Below are positions 15,291 through 35,770 of a DNA stretch of 64,000 bases, in pieces; positions within the stretch are counted from its first letter, which is position 1, and every line of letters starts with the position of its first letter. Both the position numbers and the translations under genes were made by a program. The stretch comes from Amoebidium appalachense (taxonomy: Eukaryota > Ichthyosporea). The stretch is from contig CAVNZM010000002.1 of NCBI GenBank assembly GCA_963693365.1, forward strand, positions 4,588,001 through 4,652,000, given 5' to 3'. The notes beneath the pieces were generated by a model. The model searched no databases, was not told the origin of the DNA, and saw nothing but the letters and a program-made list of their open reading frames with translations.

Positions 15291-15931
15291 CCTCGCCCCC
15301 CTCACCATGCGGCCACACAAGCACACACATACATTAGCAGGTATCCGTCATAAACTTGCCTGCGTAATCTCTCTTGCCTGGCTCGGCCCAAGTGTATCAT
15401 CCACCTTCTCTTTTCAATTATGCAAGAGCAAGTGATGACAACACGCATACTACTGCCTTTGGGACTTCGGGGCACCAGCAGTTCCCTTTCAGCTCCAGGA
15501 AGTGACATCGGGCTGGGGCAGGCAGGGTTCAAAATATTCAAGGAACAAGTAGGCAGTATATTTGACTGATACGTACGGGATACGGGCGCTGCCCTTCTTT
15601 GTTAGACGTGATCGAAGGTAATAATCAGAAGAAAACGAGCTGCAAAGGAATTCGGTTAACTAAGACTACTAAGACTTCTCTGTACTATGCAAAGGTTTCT
15701 TGTCGCCGATATCGGCGCCGAGGTCCATGCCGGTAGAACAGAAGCTGGTGCGCATCTTACGGAGTTGGCCGGTTATATGCACCACAGATAGTGTGCTGCT
15801 AACAAGGAGCTGCTTGAGGCGTAGGTGTTGCGCTGTCTAATAGGCCGCAACAGGTACCGCGATGTGCCGTGCAAACACCAGTTGACCAAACGATATGACC
15901 ACCGCTTTATGTAAACAGGGTTATTTGGAAG

Positions 15932-16120
15932 TTATTGTTGTGAATTGCTTCCGTATGAAAACCACCTCCGGTTCTTCTGGCCCGGCAGTGCACCAAAGTC
16001 CACGGTAGCCTTAGCTGCGTGGCCCTCCTTGACGCCTACAAGCCCGGCCTCAGCAAGCTCAAGCATGGCGTCAGAAATGGCGGGCTTTGTCAGGTTGGAG
16101 AGGGCGCGCGTACGAGTCAT
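15932..16120 (-). CDS. Possible small protein of 62 aa
   Basis: An uninterrupted minus-strand frame of 62 codons with its own ATG (MTRTRALSNLTKPAISDAML) and stop. Composition is balanced and not repeat-driven, with a middle of AEAGLVGVKEGHAAKATVDF and a Gln-rich end. About 100 bp upstream lie an inverted CCAAT-like box and an AT-rich element. I do not recognise the family. It may be a short gene, an exon of a longer one, or a chance frame. Confidence 0.35.
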   Translation of the reverse strand: MTRTRALSNLTKPAISDAMLELAEAGLVGVKEGHAAKATVDFGALPGQKNRRWFSYGSNSQQ

Positions 16121-17639
16121 GGTTACGGTAGTAGGTGCTTGGAGGTTTGGGTTGTTTGAGGATTAGGGAACACCACACCGTTGAAACAACGCGGAGTGAG
16201 TGACTGAAGCTGCCTCGCACGGCCGGTTTATCCTTTGCGCTGTGACTGGCCAACTAAGAAGAACGCCTGCAGCCTACCAGCTAAAACATATTGCTGATAA
16301 TCGACGAATGAAATGAGCCTAAATTCAGATGGCCATGCGAAATGGAGGCACGCGTTTCAATCGTTTATCAGCATGAAACATTCTTACACAAGATGCCTGT
16401 GCTTTTGTGATAATACAAAACTTATCAACAAAGCAAAGTCTTAAGTTTAATGGGTTTTTTAGTTTCCTCTCAGTAGCATAATGGTTCTTTGCAGGGCCAT
16501 GCATCTTAGAGGCTCAGTGTTGCATGATAATTATTGTGGAGCAGCATTTGCCAACCAGCGGCATGCTGTCCGCCGAGTCGTTGTCACCTGGTGGACCCCA
16601 ATTCCGCGGCAAATATGTAGCCAATAGACACCCGTTAATTTATCGGCAAGGAAATTATTCGCCCAATCATATGTCTTCCTGCAATTCAAATATGAAAGGC
16701 GAAGCTGCAGAGTCAGTGCAGACTTGCAGTGCCGCAGCGCAGGCTGCATGCAGCTGCGAATTCGAGGACCTCAGGCTGTGACTTCGTGGTTTCAAAATTT
16801 AAAGAACGCATCAGGACCAAGTTGTTAATTTACTATAAAAGAGTGTAGGTATCATCAATTTACAGTATGTAGCCCGGGTAGCTATGTTTTCAGAAGCCGA
16901 ACCGTGCTTGGAAATTCTATCACGTCACAGTCTGAGTCTCGTGGTGCCATGTCGCGAGGAATGTAAATGGTATGCAGTGACGTCACAATGGGTCTCAGAG
17001 GCGAGTCAGCACGGCCCTCTGATGGTCTGACCACGGAGTCAGGCACTCTGGTGCCCGGTGTTCAGCATAAGGCTTGTGACATACACCGTGGGCACACACG
17101 TGCACACTGCACACACAAATTTGCACACACAGTTGGAGTTACGAATTACCAAAACTCCCACACGCACATCCGGGCCGCCCCCACCGTGGACTGTCACACC
17201 GTTTTTTTTGTACGACTGGCGTGGGTCTCCTGTCACTCTCCTGGCCAGACTCCCAGTCACAGGCAGTGATACAGGCTCGGAGCACTTGCCAAATAAAGCA
17301 AAAACAACAAACCGAAAGAATGTGCCATACTATCCTGTGATTGGATAAGTCGAGCAGACCGATCCAGACCGAGCCACTACCAAGGAGGCCTTGGCCAGGA
17401 CTCATGCAGGGAGCTAGGCTCAGGTGGCGCCAGTCACCTCATCAATGTGCGAAAAGAAGCTAATTAGTGTGATGAAAGGGCAAAGAGAAACACTCGCTTG
17501 CAGCCTTACTCCTAGCTCACGACCTTAAGTCTGAGAGCTTTGCAGGACAGGCTCACGATATATAGCTCACTGTACTGGCTTGCTGACTCCGGATCCGCCG
17601 GACCTCTCCGCCCGTGCGGAGTGCGGACACATTATCATG

Positions 17640-17800
17640 GTTTCGCCCAATCAAAAAGACAACTGGTTGGACCTGGCCTGAAGTTTAGCACCCATCTCCC
17701 TAGAGCAGTTTGTTTAAATTTCAGTCCTCCGAGACCTGCATACGTCACAGAGGGGCATCTGGTGCGATGTCAACCAATCGGATGCGTACGCACCACTTGC
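17640..17800 (+). promoter_or_regulatory. Putative promoter of the acyl-CoA dehydrogenase gene
   Basis: CCAAT boxes occur near 17646 (CCCAATCA) and 17772 (ACCAATCG), with a TACGTCA element near 17741, all just before the first exon. A five-codon ORF (MAEMR) starts at 17810 and precedes the proposed start at 17902. Its role as an upstream ORF is inferred. Confidence 0.35.
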
Positions 17801-17901
17801 CATAACTACATGGCAGAAATGAGGTGAGCTTGGCCACGGCCGGCTTGGCGCAGGCCTACTTGTGGGTGGACAGGCAGCGAGACCAACTTGCGGCGGTGAG
17901 C

Positions 17902-24543
<6,642 letters not shown>

Positions 24544-24548
<5 letters not shown>

Positions 24549-24655
24549 ATGGCTATTGGTTTTGACGTTCGATGGGTGTTTCGCCTTTATTGACGTTTGA
24601 TTGGTGTTTCGCCATAAATGGCTATTGGTATTGACGTTTTGATTGGTGAATCTCT
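24544..24655. repeat. CCAAT/TGACGT tandem repeat after the ACAD stop
   Basis: Two and a half tandem copies of a unit with AAATGGCTATTGGT, then TGACGTT, then GATTGGTG and TTTCGCC. The first copy overlaps the TAA stop. Five ATTGG-type boxes fall in about 110 bp. Confidence 0.85.
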
Positions 24656-25090
24656 CTGTAGATGTCTCTATTGCATGAATGATGGGGTTTGCTACTGCCT
24701 GGGGCTGCTAGGTGTTCCGTCCCCAAAATCCTGTGTATAGGTACTTGGTGTGCCTGGGGGGCATCTAAATATGGTCTTATGTGTTTTCTTCATGAACTAA
24801 TGGTGGGTGTGATGGTCGAGAGGGGAGGGGGGGGAGGGGGGGAGGATTCTCTTTGAACCTCTTGTTCGTGTTGTTTCATGATGGATGTTCATATTGTGGC
24901 ATATTAGCGAATGGCAGATATTCCGAACTTAAATTAGTTTCACGGCCAGTTCCTCGTGTACACCAAATCATGTAATAATAAACCGTGTGATGACCACTAT
25001 CAATACATGTTAGGCCGACCCCCAACATCACACAGATGCAGCCCAACCCAGCCCCTTCGCCTTCTGCGTTCTCCCCCCCTCCCCCCCCCC

Positions 25091-25170
25091 TTGAATGTTT
25101 GCCTTTGCATGTGTCCTGCACCATGCTTCTCGTCGTGTATGCGTACTTCGTACCGTTTTCCGCATTCAAA
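25091..25170 (+). repeat. Poly-C-flanked interspersed repeat, copy 2 (3' half)
   Basis: An 80-bp segment identical to 25542-25621, with poly-C on both sides. It carries TTTGCATGTGTCCTGCACC and ATGCGTACTTCGTACCG. Confidence 0.85.
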
Positions 25171-25489
25171 CCCCCCCAGTCTTCTTTCAGAGGTGTCCTT
25201 TCAGGACAGACCACTGTGTGGAGACCGCTTTACTTCCATGCAACCGGGCATGGTTGCTCTGTGTCGTGCATCTGTAAGCACATACGCATTTTTCGCTGCA
25301 CTGCATTAGTTTGCACACACATCTGCACCGTTTTGCTCACATTGCTTGCATAAGCAACCCTGCTCGTCTTTGATCAAGACGGGTTGACCTGCCCAAGTTC
25401 AGTTGATGCTGCTGTCTGAGTTGGAGCGTCGTATATACGCGATCTAAGGGGTCGAAACTCAGACGCAATTGATGACTTGGGTCCTCCCT

Positions 25490-25621
25490 GAGGATGGGCT
25501 CTGCTTATGACGCATACTGTGCACATGGCTGATGTTGCATACTTGAATGTTTGCCTTTGCATGTGTCCTGCACCATGCTTCTCGTCGTGTATGCGTACTT
25601 CGTACCGTTTTCCGCATTCAA
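25490..25621 (+). repeat. Poly-C-tailed interspersed repeat, copy 3
   Basis: A longer copy beginning GAGGATGGGCTCTGCTTATG, then GCATACTGTG. Its last 80 bp are identical to copy 2. It ends in a C-run at 25622. Confidence 0.85.
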
Positions 25622-25699
25622 ACCCCCCCCCCCCCCCCCCCCCCCCCACACACACACACAAAACCCCCCCCAAACACTACTACTACCACCACCACCAAC

Positions 25700-25749
<50 letters not shown>

Positions 25750-26445
25750 ACCCTTGTGCACCGGTCTGTGTGTGAGTGCGCACTCTTTCATGCTTATGTG
25801 TGTGCCTGTGTCTGCATGTGTGGTGTATATGTGTGTTGTGAATGGGTGGGACACGGAGTGGCCTATTAGGTGTGTGCCTGTGCGATTGCTGTGTGTGTCA
25901 CGTGTGTGTAACAGTGTCACCTGGGGTGTGTGCACGCATCTTTTCAGGATTCTTGTAATAGTGGCTCAATGGATATGAAGTAGGGTCTTTGTGTGTGTGC
26001 CACGGGAAGGGGCCCGAAGAGGGGCCACCCGGGTGGATTGGAGGCTTATAATGGCACGCCAATTGGCCACACAACACGTACATATGTTTCTGTTATGCGA
26101 CTTAGTACGTTTAGTGCATGCTGAAAACAACATGAGGGAACCGTTCTGGATACTTCTTACACGCCAGGCCCGAATAAGTGGTGAGCGCAAGCGAGCTATC
26201 TATGTTCCGGGTACATGTATACGTGTCTAGATGGTTGACAACAATAGTCTGCCAAAATATGCCATATTACAACATGATAACTTATTTGTAATAGATAATG
26301 TCCATGTGTAAATCAACTGTTTTTTTACATCCCCGCCATGTGCACGTGCACACCTAATTTTCATGTGTGACACCTAATTATCATGTTGTAATAGATGTGT
26401 AATGAATGAACTGGCCCTGTTATTTGCTTGCAATGGAGCCCCCCC

Positions 26446-26449
<4 letters not shown>

Positions 26450-26490
<41 letters not shown>

Positions 26491-26620
26491 ATTGCAAAAA
26501 ATAATGCTATGATAATAACAATAATAATAATAACTTATAATAATAATAAAATGCACATGCATATGTACACCCACATGCACAGCCACAAAGGGAAGCTATC
26601 GACAAGCTTCATGCCCCCCT

Positions 26621-26659
<39 letters not shown>

Positions 26660-26817
26660 ATTGCAAAAAATAATACTATGATAATAACAATAATAATAAT
26701 AACTTATAATAATAATAAAATGCACATGCATATGTACACCCACATGCACAGCCACAAAGGGAAGCTATCGACAAGCTTCATGCCCCCCCTTCCCCCCCCC
26801 CCCCCCCCCCCCCCCCC
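26450..26817. repeat. About 170-bp tandem duplication including poly-C
   Basis: The block from ATTGCAAAAAATAAT through (ATA)n, TGCACATGCATATGTACACC and GCTATCGACAAGCTTCATGC occurs twice (from about 26491 and from about 26660). Each copy is bounded by long C-runs. Confidence 0.95.
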
Positions 26818-28365
26818 TTCACGTTTTTTTATTTTTTTTTACACCTAACGGGATGTTAATGCTTCATAAACTGCAGTTGCATTTAAATTTGGTCTGCCTG
26901 CAGACATTTTCGTTCGTTCTAGGTCCCAGCATGTGCATCACTGTATATTTCAGTATCCCTGCCTCCCTTTCTTTGCACGCACGACTTCATAAACTAATTA
27001 TAACTCATTAAGACTATGATATTAAAACGTAAATTTCCAACAAACAGGATCATTTCTGCACTGGGTACCGTGCACGCGGTTTTCACCATGGCCAGGCCAA
27101 CCCTACATAGATCGTGCACGTATGTATGTATATATACATGTTACATATGCCGCATGAGATGTCAGTTCAAACTCAGAAACAGTGAAGGCCTTCACCTTGC
27201 AATCTTGCCAAATTGATTTGCAAGGTGGTGTGGCAACTCACGTGTGCACGTACGTGTAGCACTACACATGCATACACATGTGGCAAATTTGCTTGCGTGT
27301 AACAGTTGTCTAAACCTGCATGCTCGTTGTCTCTCGTGCACATCAGAGTGCACAGATATATGCGCATACCCGCCGTACCCCCCATGCGCATACGTGTGAT
27401 ACATGTAAATACATGTACATACGGGCATACGCATGATTGCCCAGATCTGATGATGAGGTACACATACTGAACATTACAAAATCGTACCCGTATACCTGTA
27501 CTGAACATATTGATTGTTTCACTTACATTACGTGCCCCTACTAAATATACTCACATGCACATCACAATCCAACAAATGTGCATATTCGTGGGTAATCTCG
27601 TGGGTAATCTGGAGGGGATCCACACGCATTTATTGGCCACTCCCTCCGGTGAACAGGTCAACACTGCTAGTGTCATAAACAATAAACTGCTACAAGTATA
27701 TGTCCATGAACATGCCTACATCGATACCGAGCAGAGAGACAACCCCCACATTATCACCGTGCACGCTGGTATACGAGAGTAATATGCTATGCCATGGAGG
27801 CAAGAACGATTCAACTCAGGTTGAGAACCTGGGGGGGGGGGGGGGGGGGGGGGGGGGGAGGGGGGAGCGCAAATAGAAAGGGCAGCGGTGATTAATTCTG
27901 ACATTGCCTGGGGCAGGGAGCATTAACTCTACACACAGCAAATGAAACCTAGTGCCCAGCAACCCTTGACTGAGGTCAATATTTCCCTAATTGTGCTCAA
28001 ATAAAATAGGGTTTACACTACATAGCCATAATAATGATTGCGTAGCAAGTTCAAAGATGGATGGCAGATCCCCCCCCTCCTCTACCCCCCCCCCCCCCCC
28101 CCCCCCCCGGGCGCATCCCTTACCCACACAACATCACCCACCCACCCACCCCACCAAACGAGAAAAAAAAGAAGAGAAAAAAAAAAAAAAGGAAAAATAA
28201 AAACAAAAACATGCACGAATACAACAGAACCAAACGTGCAAACAAGAGCACAGCATCATCGTGACTCAGTAACGACGACACGATGACATGGCTTTTCTTA
28301 TGTACGCGCCAAAAAAACTGACAGAAATTTCCCATCCAGAAAACAACACACTAACATCCAACCCC

Positions 28366-28542
28366 TCACTTCTTGTTGAAGAAGTTAGTGATGGACGGCT
28401 GTTGCTTTCCCCCCTTGGCAGCCTTTCCCTTTGCAGGGGCCGCCTTCTTTGGGCTTTGCTTTTTGGCTGGGGGCTTGGGTACCGATTTGGGCTCGGGAGG
28501 AACGTAGTTTTCATCTTCGACTAGCACCGTACGTGTTTCTGT

Positions 28543-28600
<58 letters not shown>

Positions 28601-28726
28601 GGGGGGAGGGGGGGGAGGGGGGGTATATATCAATGTGGGTACTGACATGATGGGATGACAAGTTCATGCACACACACACGTTAGTGTGTCACACACATAC
28701 ACACCGTGTGTGATGTGTATGTGTGT

Positions 28727-28757
<31 letters not shown>

Positions 28758-31612
28758 GGGGGGGGGGGCGCGAGCCTGCGCTGCGTGCTTGCTTTCTCGA
28801 GAGAGAGCGAGAGAGAGAGAGAGATATTTGGCGGGGATGGGAACGGAAAGAGCTGAGGGTGAGAGAGAGAGACAAGTGGCGGGAAAGGGGATCCTCACCG
28901 AAGTAACCATCTGCTGTCTGATGAGTCTCATGGACAAATTTCTTGCCTGGTGGTGGCTTAGTGGTGGTGGGCTGGAGGGGAGAGGCTTTATTAGATTTAT
29001 TCGGCCGGCCAATAGGGACTGGGGTAGGGTGGGGATGGAGATGAATGGTGTTCGGTTGTAATCAAACGGACGAGGGAGGCGGGGGGGGAGTGAGTTTGTC
29101 AAAACATTAAATCTCCACGCAGATCATGCTCTCATGAATATACCACCATTGACGCGCTCCAGGCGCAGCCCCCCCCGCCCCCCTCTCCCCCCACCCTCCC
29201 CTTCCGTCCCCCCTTCCCCCTCCCCACTTCCCACACAGACCTTTCCCTTCTTCCCCCCTCCCCCCCCGACAGATTTTCGTGCATGTAGGTTTGCATGTAA
29301 GCAAGCGAGTGAGTAAGCGAGTGTGAGTGTATGTTATGTATGTTTGTGTGTGTGTAAGTGTATGTTGGGTGTGTGTGTGTCGTGTGTGCGTGCACGTGCA
29401 CGCCATGTGTGAGTGCGTGGAAAAAGGATATGGTGGTGGTGGTGGTGGTGGTGGTGATGATGATGGGGGGGGGGGGGGGGGGGGGGAAGAGGGTGGGGGG
29501 GGGGGGGGGGGGGAGGGCTCCTACTGCTGGAGGTGGTGGCTGTTGCTTTGCCTTTTTGGCTGCGGCCTTTTCCTTCTTGGCTGCCTCCTCTTCGGCCTAA
29601 AAAGGAAACAACTTACGTAAGTAATGGCCTAAAAAGGAAAGCCCTTTGTAAGTTATGGCCGAAAAAGGGAATATAAGCAGAGACTTTAAAAAGGATAGGC
29701 CCCACACAAGCAAGAATGGTGGCAGTGAAGGGATAGAAAGTCAAAACTGTAATGAGGGAGCACAAGCACACACACACACGTGACACTCACAAGCACACAC
29801 ACACATATACTGACAGACAGGCTCGATGAGAGACATTGAGAAACCAGGCGTGGGAAACGGGGTGCTGTGGTAAAGTGTTTGTAAGCGGACAGTGGACGGA
29901 AAGCGCAGAAAGGGGGCGAGAGGTGGGTGATGGGGTTGGGGGACAGGTTGAGGGGGGGGGGGGGGGGGAGGGGGGGGGGGGGGGGGGGGGGGGGAGGGGG
30001 GGCAGAGAGACGTGAAAGGGGCTTGCCTTTGACGAGAGAGACATGGCTTGTGAATGCCATGAAAAAGAAACAGAAACACCGTGCACCAAAAAAAAAGAAA
30101 CAGGTTAGAACAGCAAGCATAACCTATGGCTACACACACATGAGGGCTTAGGGTGGGGTTGCGGTGGGAGGGGGGGGACGGGGGGGTTCAAAGCGGTAGA
30201 TTACGACATACAAATTCACAGCGGATAAGGCAATGCGGATGCGCGCTCACAGGGAGGCGGGGGGAAGGAGAGGGGGGGGAGGGGGGAGGGGGGGGGAGGG
30301 GTTAAAGGTAACCCACCCTCTCAACGCTAGCCAGAAGTTCATCAGCATCAAAATCATCATCAATGTCATCCCCCCCATCCACAAACATCCCCTGCAGCCT
30401 TCCACCCTTTTCCGCCCCTTCCGCCTCCGTCTCCACCTCTGCAATCTCATCAGAGTCCTTCCCTTTCTCCCCTTCTGACTCCCTCTCTGTGACGTTTTCA
30501 ATCGAGTCTGCAACACTCTTTTCTTCCTCTTCCTTCGGGCTTTCAGTCATTTCAACATCCACGTTTTCTTCTTCTTCGAGCGGTTGTGTGGGTGTTTGGT
30601 TGGGCGATTCAACCTCTTGTTCTTGTTCTTTCTCCTGCAACCCAAAAACCTCTGTGTGAGTAATGACAAAGAATAAAAGGAGAAAAGCTTTACCGGTCCG
30701 AATCGCGTTAGATTGCACACAAGTGGCCGGCACCGCCCGATTAAATGAAGTCAAAAACATGGCCTTTTATGAACCTAACGAGAACATGGTTCTTTAAAGG
30801 AACTCAATGAAACGTGCTGCAAAACGGGAGGGGGAGGGGGCGGAGGGTGGGGTGCTGGGTCGGGCGTTCCCAAAAAAGGGTTTGGGGGGACGGTTGGGGA
30901 GGGAGGAGGAGGAGGGAGGAGGAGGGGGCGGGAGAGGAGGAGGAGGAGGGGGGAGGGTGGGTGGGTGGGGGGGGGGGGGGGGGGGGGGGGGGCCTAATCG
31001 TAAAATTCTCCCATCGCTTAAGACGAGACAACCACCTCGAAGAGGGAGTTCAATTTGGGTGGTGGATGTGGGTGGGGGGAAGGGGCGGGGGGGGGGGGAG
31101 GGGGGGGGGGGGGGGGGGAGCAAGAAAATGATTGAGGGCAGGAGAAGTTTTTAGAGGAGAAAAAAAAACAAACCCAGGAAGGGGTGGGGGCAAGGAATGA
31201 GGGAAACAATTCGAAGTTTTCCCTGGTGGGAAGAGGGGGTGGGGAGGGGAGGGGGGAGGGGGGGGGGAAAGGTGGTAGAATGAGTGACAGAGTACAAAGC
31301 ACACAGTCGACAGACAACACCAGGCAGTGCAAACACACACAAAGAGCACACACCACCACAGAGCCAATCTTCCCCGGGAGGGGGGGGGGGAGGGGGGGGG
31401 GGGGGGGGGGGGGATAATGCATAACTCACCTCCACCTTCTGTTTTTTGGGTGTTGGCTGCTTGGTCGGCACATCCTCCTCCTCCTCTGAGTCACTTAAGA
31501 CAGCCCTACGCACCAGCCGTTTGCGCGCTGTGTGTGTGCGTGTTATGCGTGTGTGCGTGTGTGCGTGTGTGTGTGTCTGCGCGCGCGCGCGTGTGCGTGC
31601 GTGCGTGCGTGC

Positions 31613-31655
<43 letters not shown>

Positions 31656-31754
31656 TGTGCGTGTGTGTGTTAATGGGTATGAGCGTATGAGCGTGTGCAA
31701 GTGTGTGTAAATGTATGTGTATGTATTGGGAAAGAGGGGGAAGGGTGGGGTGGT

Positions 31755-31818
<64 letters not shown>

Positions 31819-32557
31819 GGGGGGGAATAGAGAGATAAAGAATGGGGAAAAGGAAAAAAGGGTGTGAGGGGCCGGAGACTGGTCCCGGAGTAGCACCGGG
31901 GATAGGGAGAGGTGGGTGTGGCATTTTTAGTCTGTGTGTGTGTGTTTGTATTGTGCACGTGCATGTGCCAGCTGTGTGTGTTGGCCAGAATAGGTGAAAC
32001 TCCCACGGCAGGGAAGCCAAACGACGGGGGGAGCTTCGGGGAAAGCCAGCGGGGGAGGGGGGGGGGGGGGGGGGAAAGGAGGGGTGAGCGTTGGAGGTGG
32101 GGTGTGGGGGGGTGGTAGAATTGGTTACAGAGCACAAGGTACAAACTTTCGACGGTCAACATAAAAATAAAATTCGCACGCACACACAAAAAGAGAATGC
32201 ATTGGGGGGGGGGGGGGGGGGGGGGGGTTGGAGAGAAAGGACGGGGGGGATGAAGAGAGATGGGTTAGGGGGCGCTTGGGTGGGTGGGTGGATGGGTGGG
32301 TGCGTGGGGGGGGGGGGGGAGAGGGGGGGGGGGGGAGGGGGGAGGAAGGGGGATATATTTGTGGGTACCTGGCCGTGTAGTGACGTCATCATCCTCTTCC
32401 TCGTCGGACTGTTTTTTGGCCGGTGGGGCAGTCTTGGCCGGGGCCCTGGGGGGAATGGGGGGGGGGGGGAGGGGGGAGGGGGAAGGTGAGATGTACTAAT
32501 AAATGGACAACTGAAAAACACCAATGTGGATACGAGGACATCCGTGTGCATGCGTGT

Positions 32558-32608
<51 letters not shown>

Positions 32609-32902
32609 CGTGTGTGGGTGGGTGGTGGGAGGGGGGGGGGAATGTGTCATTGCATGGTTGCGCGGGTACATGCATGGTGGGTACGTGCGCTTGTGCATGC
32701 AGTAGTGCTTACGTGTGTGCGCGCTTCCGCACGTACTTATGTGTCTGTAAGAACCCAGACTGGCACGTGTGAAAAATCATAAAAAGTCATGGCTTGGTAC
32801 CTGCGCACTGCAACCACATACCAAACATCGAAAACCGACCAAATAGTGACACAGCCACGGTCTCCATCCATAGCCCTTAAAACAGACACTCACACCATTT
32901 AG

Positions 32903-32933
<31 letters not shown>

Positions 32934-34003
32934 TTCCCCCCAAAAAATTAATGAATAATGAAATAATGATATAAAAAAGAACGAATCAATCAATAAATAA
33001 ATAAACTAACAAATAAAATCAAAGCACACCCACCCACACACATACACACACTCACTGTTTCTTCTCGGCTGGCTTTGCTGCCGGTGCCGGGGTTGGTTTC
33101 TTCCCCATCTGCTTTTTCGGCTCCTCTTTCTTGGCCGGCGCCGTATCCACTTTTTCGGTTTTCTTTTCCGGTGCGGGGGGTTTTTCCACATCGTCTTTCT
33201 TTGCTGGTTGGGCTGCGGGTTTCTTGCTGAAAAACCCACCGATCCCTTGCTGCTTTGCAGTTTTTGGCTTCTCGGCCGGCTTTTCTGTTTGGTTAGTTGC
33301 TGTGGCCGCAGGCGTTTCATTGGCTGCCACAGCCGCTGGTGGCTGCTTCTCCTTTTGATTGGCCTGATGTCATGCAAACGTTAGTAGGCAAGTACTAAGT
33401 TCAACTGGTGACACAACGAATGCTTGAGAAACGCACAAGTAAAAAGCCACACCCATACACACAGCACCCGAACGATGAATTCACATCCGATGAACGATGG
33501 ACCACACATGCACCGAGGGGGAGGAGGGTTTGCTAATACAGAATACAGTATGAATTATACATCTCCGAAACGATAACGTGATGTGGATTTGCAAAAAAAA
33601 ACAAAAAAAAAACCAGAAAAGGTAGAGCCCACCTTTGAGAGGGCCGAAGTCAGCGGGATGGAGAAAGGAGCGAGAAGAGGATGGAGGGGTGGATGAGGTA
33701 TGAAGGAAAAGGGGGGTTTGAATGCGGAACACGGTACGAAGTACGCATACACGATGAGAAGCATGGTGCAGGACACATGCAAAGGCAACCATTCAAGTAT
33801 GCAACATCAGCCATGGGGGGGATTGTGTTAGAGAGGACAGAGTAAACTTCCATGACGTGTAACACAATGCAGAGTGCAAAGCACACAGAAACAGTATGCA
33901 TAATAAGCAGAGCCCATCCTCAGGGGGAAGGGGAGCACGAGAAGGAAAGGCAGGAAAAAAGCAAGAAAAGCGGATCCCCCCCCCCCCCCCCCTCCTTCCC
34001 CCC

Positions 34004-34034
<31 letters not shown>

Positions 34035-34659
34035 AAAAAAAAAAAAGAAAAGAAAACGAAGAAAAGAAGACGAAACCATACAAAGATGCAGGCAAGAAAC
34101 ACATGTACAAAGACCTTAGAAAGTGGTGATGGTGGTGGTACCCCGGGGAGGGGAAGGGGGGGAGGGGGGGGGGGAGAGTATTACCTTGTTTCCAAAAAAG
34201 GCAGTTGCAGCAGGGTCCTTGGGTATGGGCGGTGCATTGTCCTAACCCAGACAGTCAGGGCACCAATCAGATCTCAGCATTATGACCCCCAAAAATGGCA
34301 AGTGCAGGCCGCGGCTGACTGGCAATCACATACAGAAATGCAATAGTATGCAATTTTCAACTGAGTTGACACAGGCACATGTATGCTTGATTGGTAATAA
34401 TTTCCATCCCTTACGGAGCAACCTTCTGAATTTGGGGCCATCCCTTTCTTCATTTCGAAAGCACGCAGCCCCCCCCCCCCCCTTCCCCCCCCCCCCCCTA
34501 CCCCCTGGAATTCATTGGGTCATAGATACTTCCATCATCTAGTCATGTTCTCCAGCAAAGTTGTTCGATCTAAGCCTCTCTCTCTGTCTGTGTCTGTAGA
34601 TGTGTGTCGGGCTCTCTCCCCCTCTCTGCCCCTCCCAACCCCCCCCCCCCCCCCCCCCC

Positions 34660-34707
<48 letters not shown>

Positions 34708-35574
34708 CTATCTCTCTCTGTGTGTCTCTTTCTCTCTCTCTGTCTGTGTGTGTGCATGTGTCATAGCCCACCTTTTTGGCTGCTGCACGGGGGGCTGGTT
34801 GCTGCTGGGCTGGGGCAGCAGAGGGGGCTGGACGGGTACGCTGGGTGACGTCAACACAGTGGATGGCACTCCATCTGTGCACACACGTGTGCAAGTATCC
34901 ATAATGATGCACACACACATGCAAAAAGCAAGAAGACATCAGCGGATACACAGATGCCATGGCAACAGAGATAAAGAGTAAAGCAAGTGTCAGTGTATCG
35001 AAAAAAATCCCAGGAAAATCTTATCGTGTACATATACACGGGTCCAGTCAGATTCAAAAATCATCCCCCCCCCCCCCCCCCCCCCCCCCTCTCTCTCTTT
35101 CTCTTTCTATTCCCCTAGCCCCGTCACTCCCCCCCCCCCCTCTTTTCTCCCTCCCCCTTCGTTCTTGTGCCCTGAATGTGCAAATTGTTCTATATAACTC
35201 AAAACCCGAGCCAGACACATGCCCAAAACAAATTAATAGAGAAAAGGCATGGATGCATCAGCAGAAGTGCCGGACTCACAACAACTTTGAAAGGGAGGGA
35301 GAGTGAGATAGAGAGAGAGGTTGAGGGAGAGAGAAAAGGGGGAAGATTTGGTGGAGAATGGGGTGGGTAAGCGTTGGTGGTGGTGGTGGTGGGGAGGTGG
35401 GGGGAAGGGGGGGGGGGGGGGGGGGAGGTGTTTACTTGTTCGAATCTTTCAACTTCGCCTGTTGCTGGTCATAATCAGCGGCATAAAGGGGCCCTGACAG
35501 GTCCTGGGAGGAAGACGGTGGGATGAGAAGCACGTGTGTGTGTGCACGTGGATGTACGTGGGTGCATTTGCATA

Positions 35575-35636
<62 letters not shown>

Positions 35637-35702
35637 CGCACACGCGTGCCACGTGTGTGCGTGCGTGCGTGCATGCATGCGTGTGTGTGTGTGTGGGTGC
35701 GT

Positions 35703-35770
<68 letters not shown>

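Larger units (their letters stand above)
24660..28365. other. Convergent spacer between ACAD and POLD3
   Basis: No gene is supported. It holds interspersed-repeat copies (25091-25170, 25490-25621), a CA array (about 25703-25748), poly-C blocks, a 170-bp tandem duplication (26450-26817), a poly-G run near 27831-27859 and A-rich sequence near 28160-28210. Confidence 0.6.

Noticed and set aside
16524-16781. 85-codon plus-strand frame
   Set aside because: No domain, no promoter-like context and ordinary composition for chance ORFs of this length.
27510-27779. 90-codon plus-strand frame (MIVSLTLRAP...)
   Set aside because: Not repeat-driven, but no domain, splice or promoter support; it overlaps a stretch with many ATAC/CACATG repeats.
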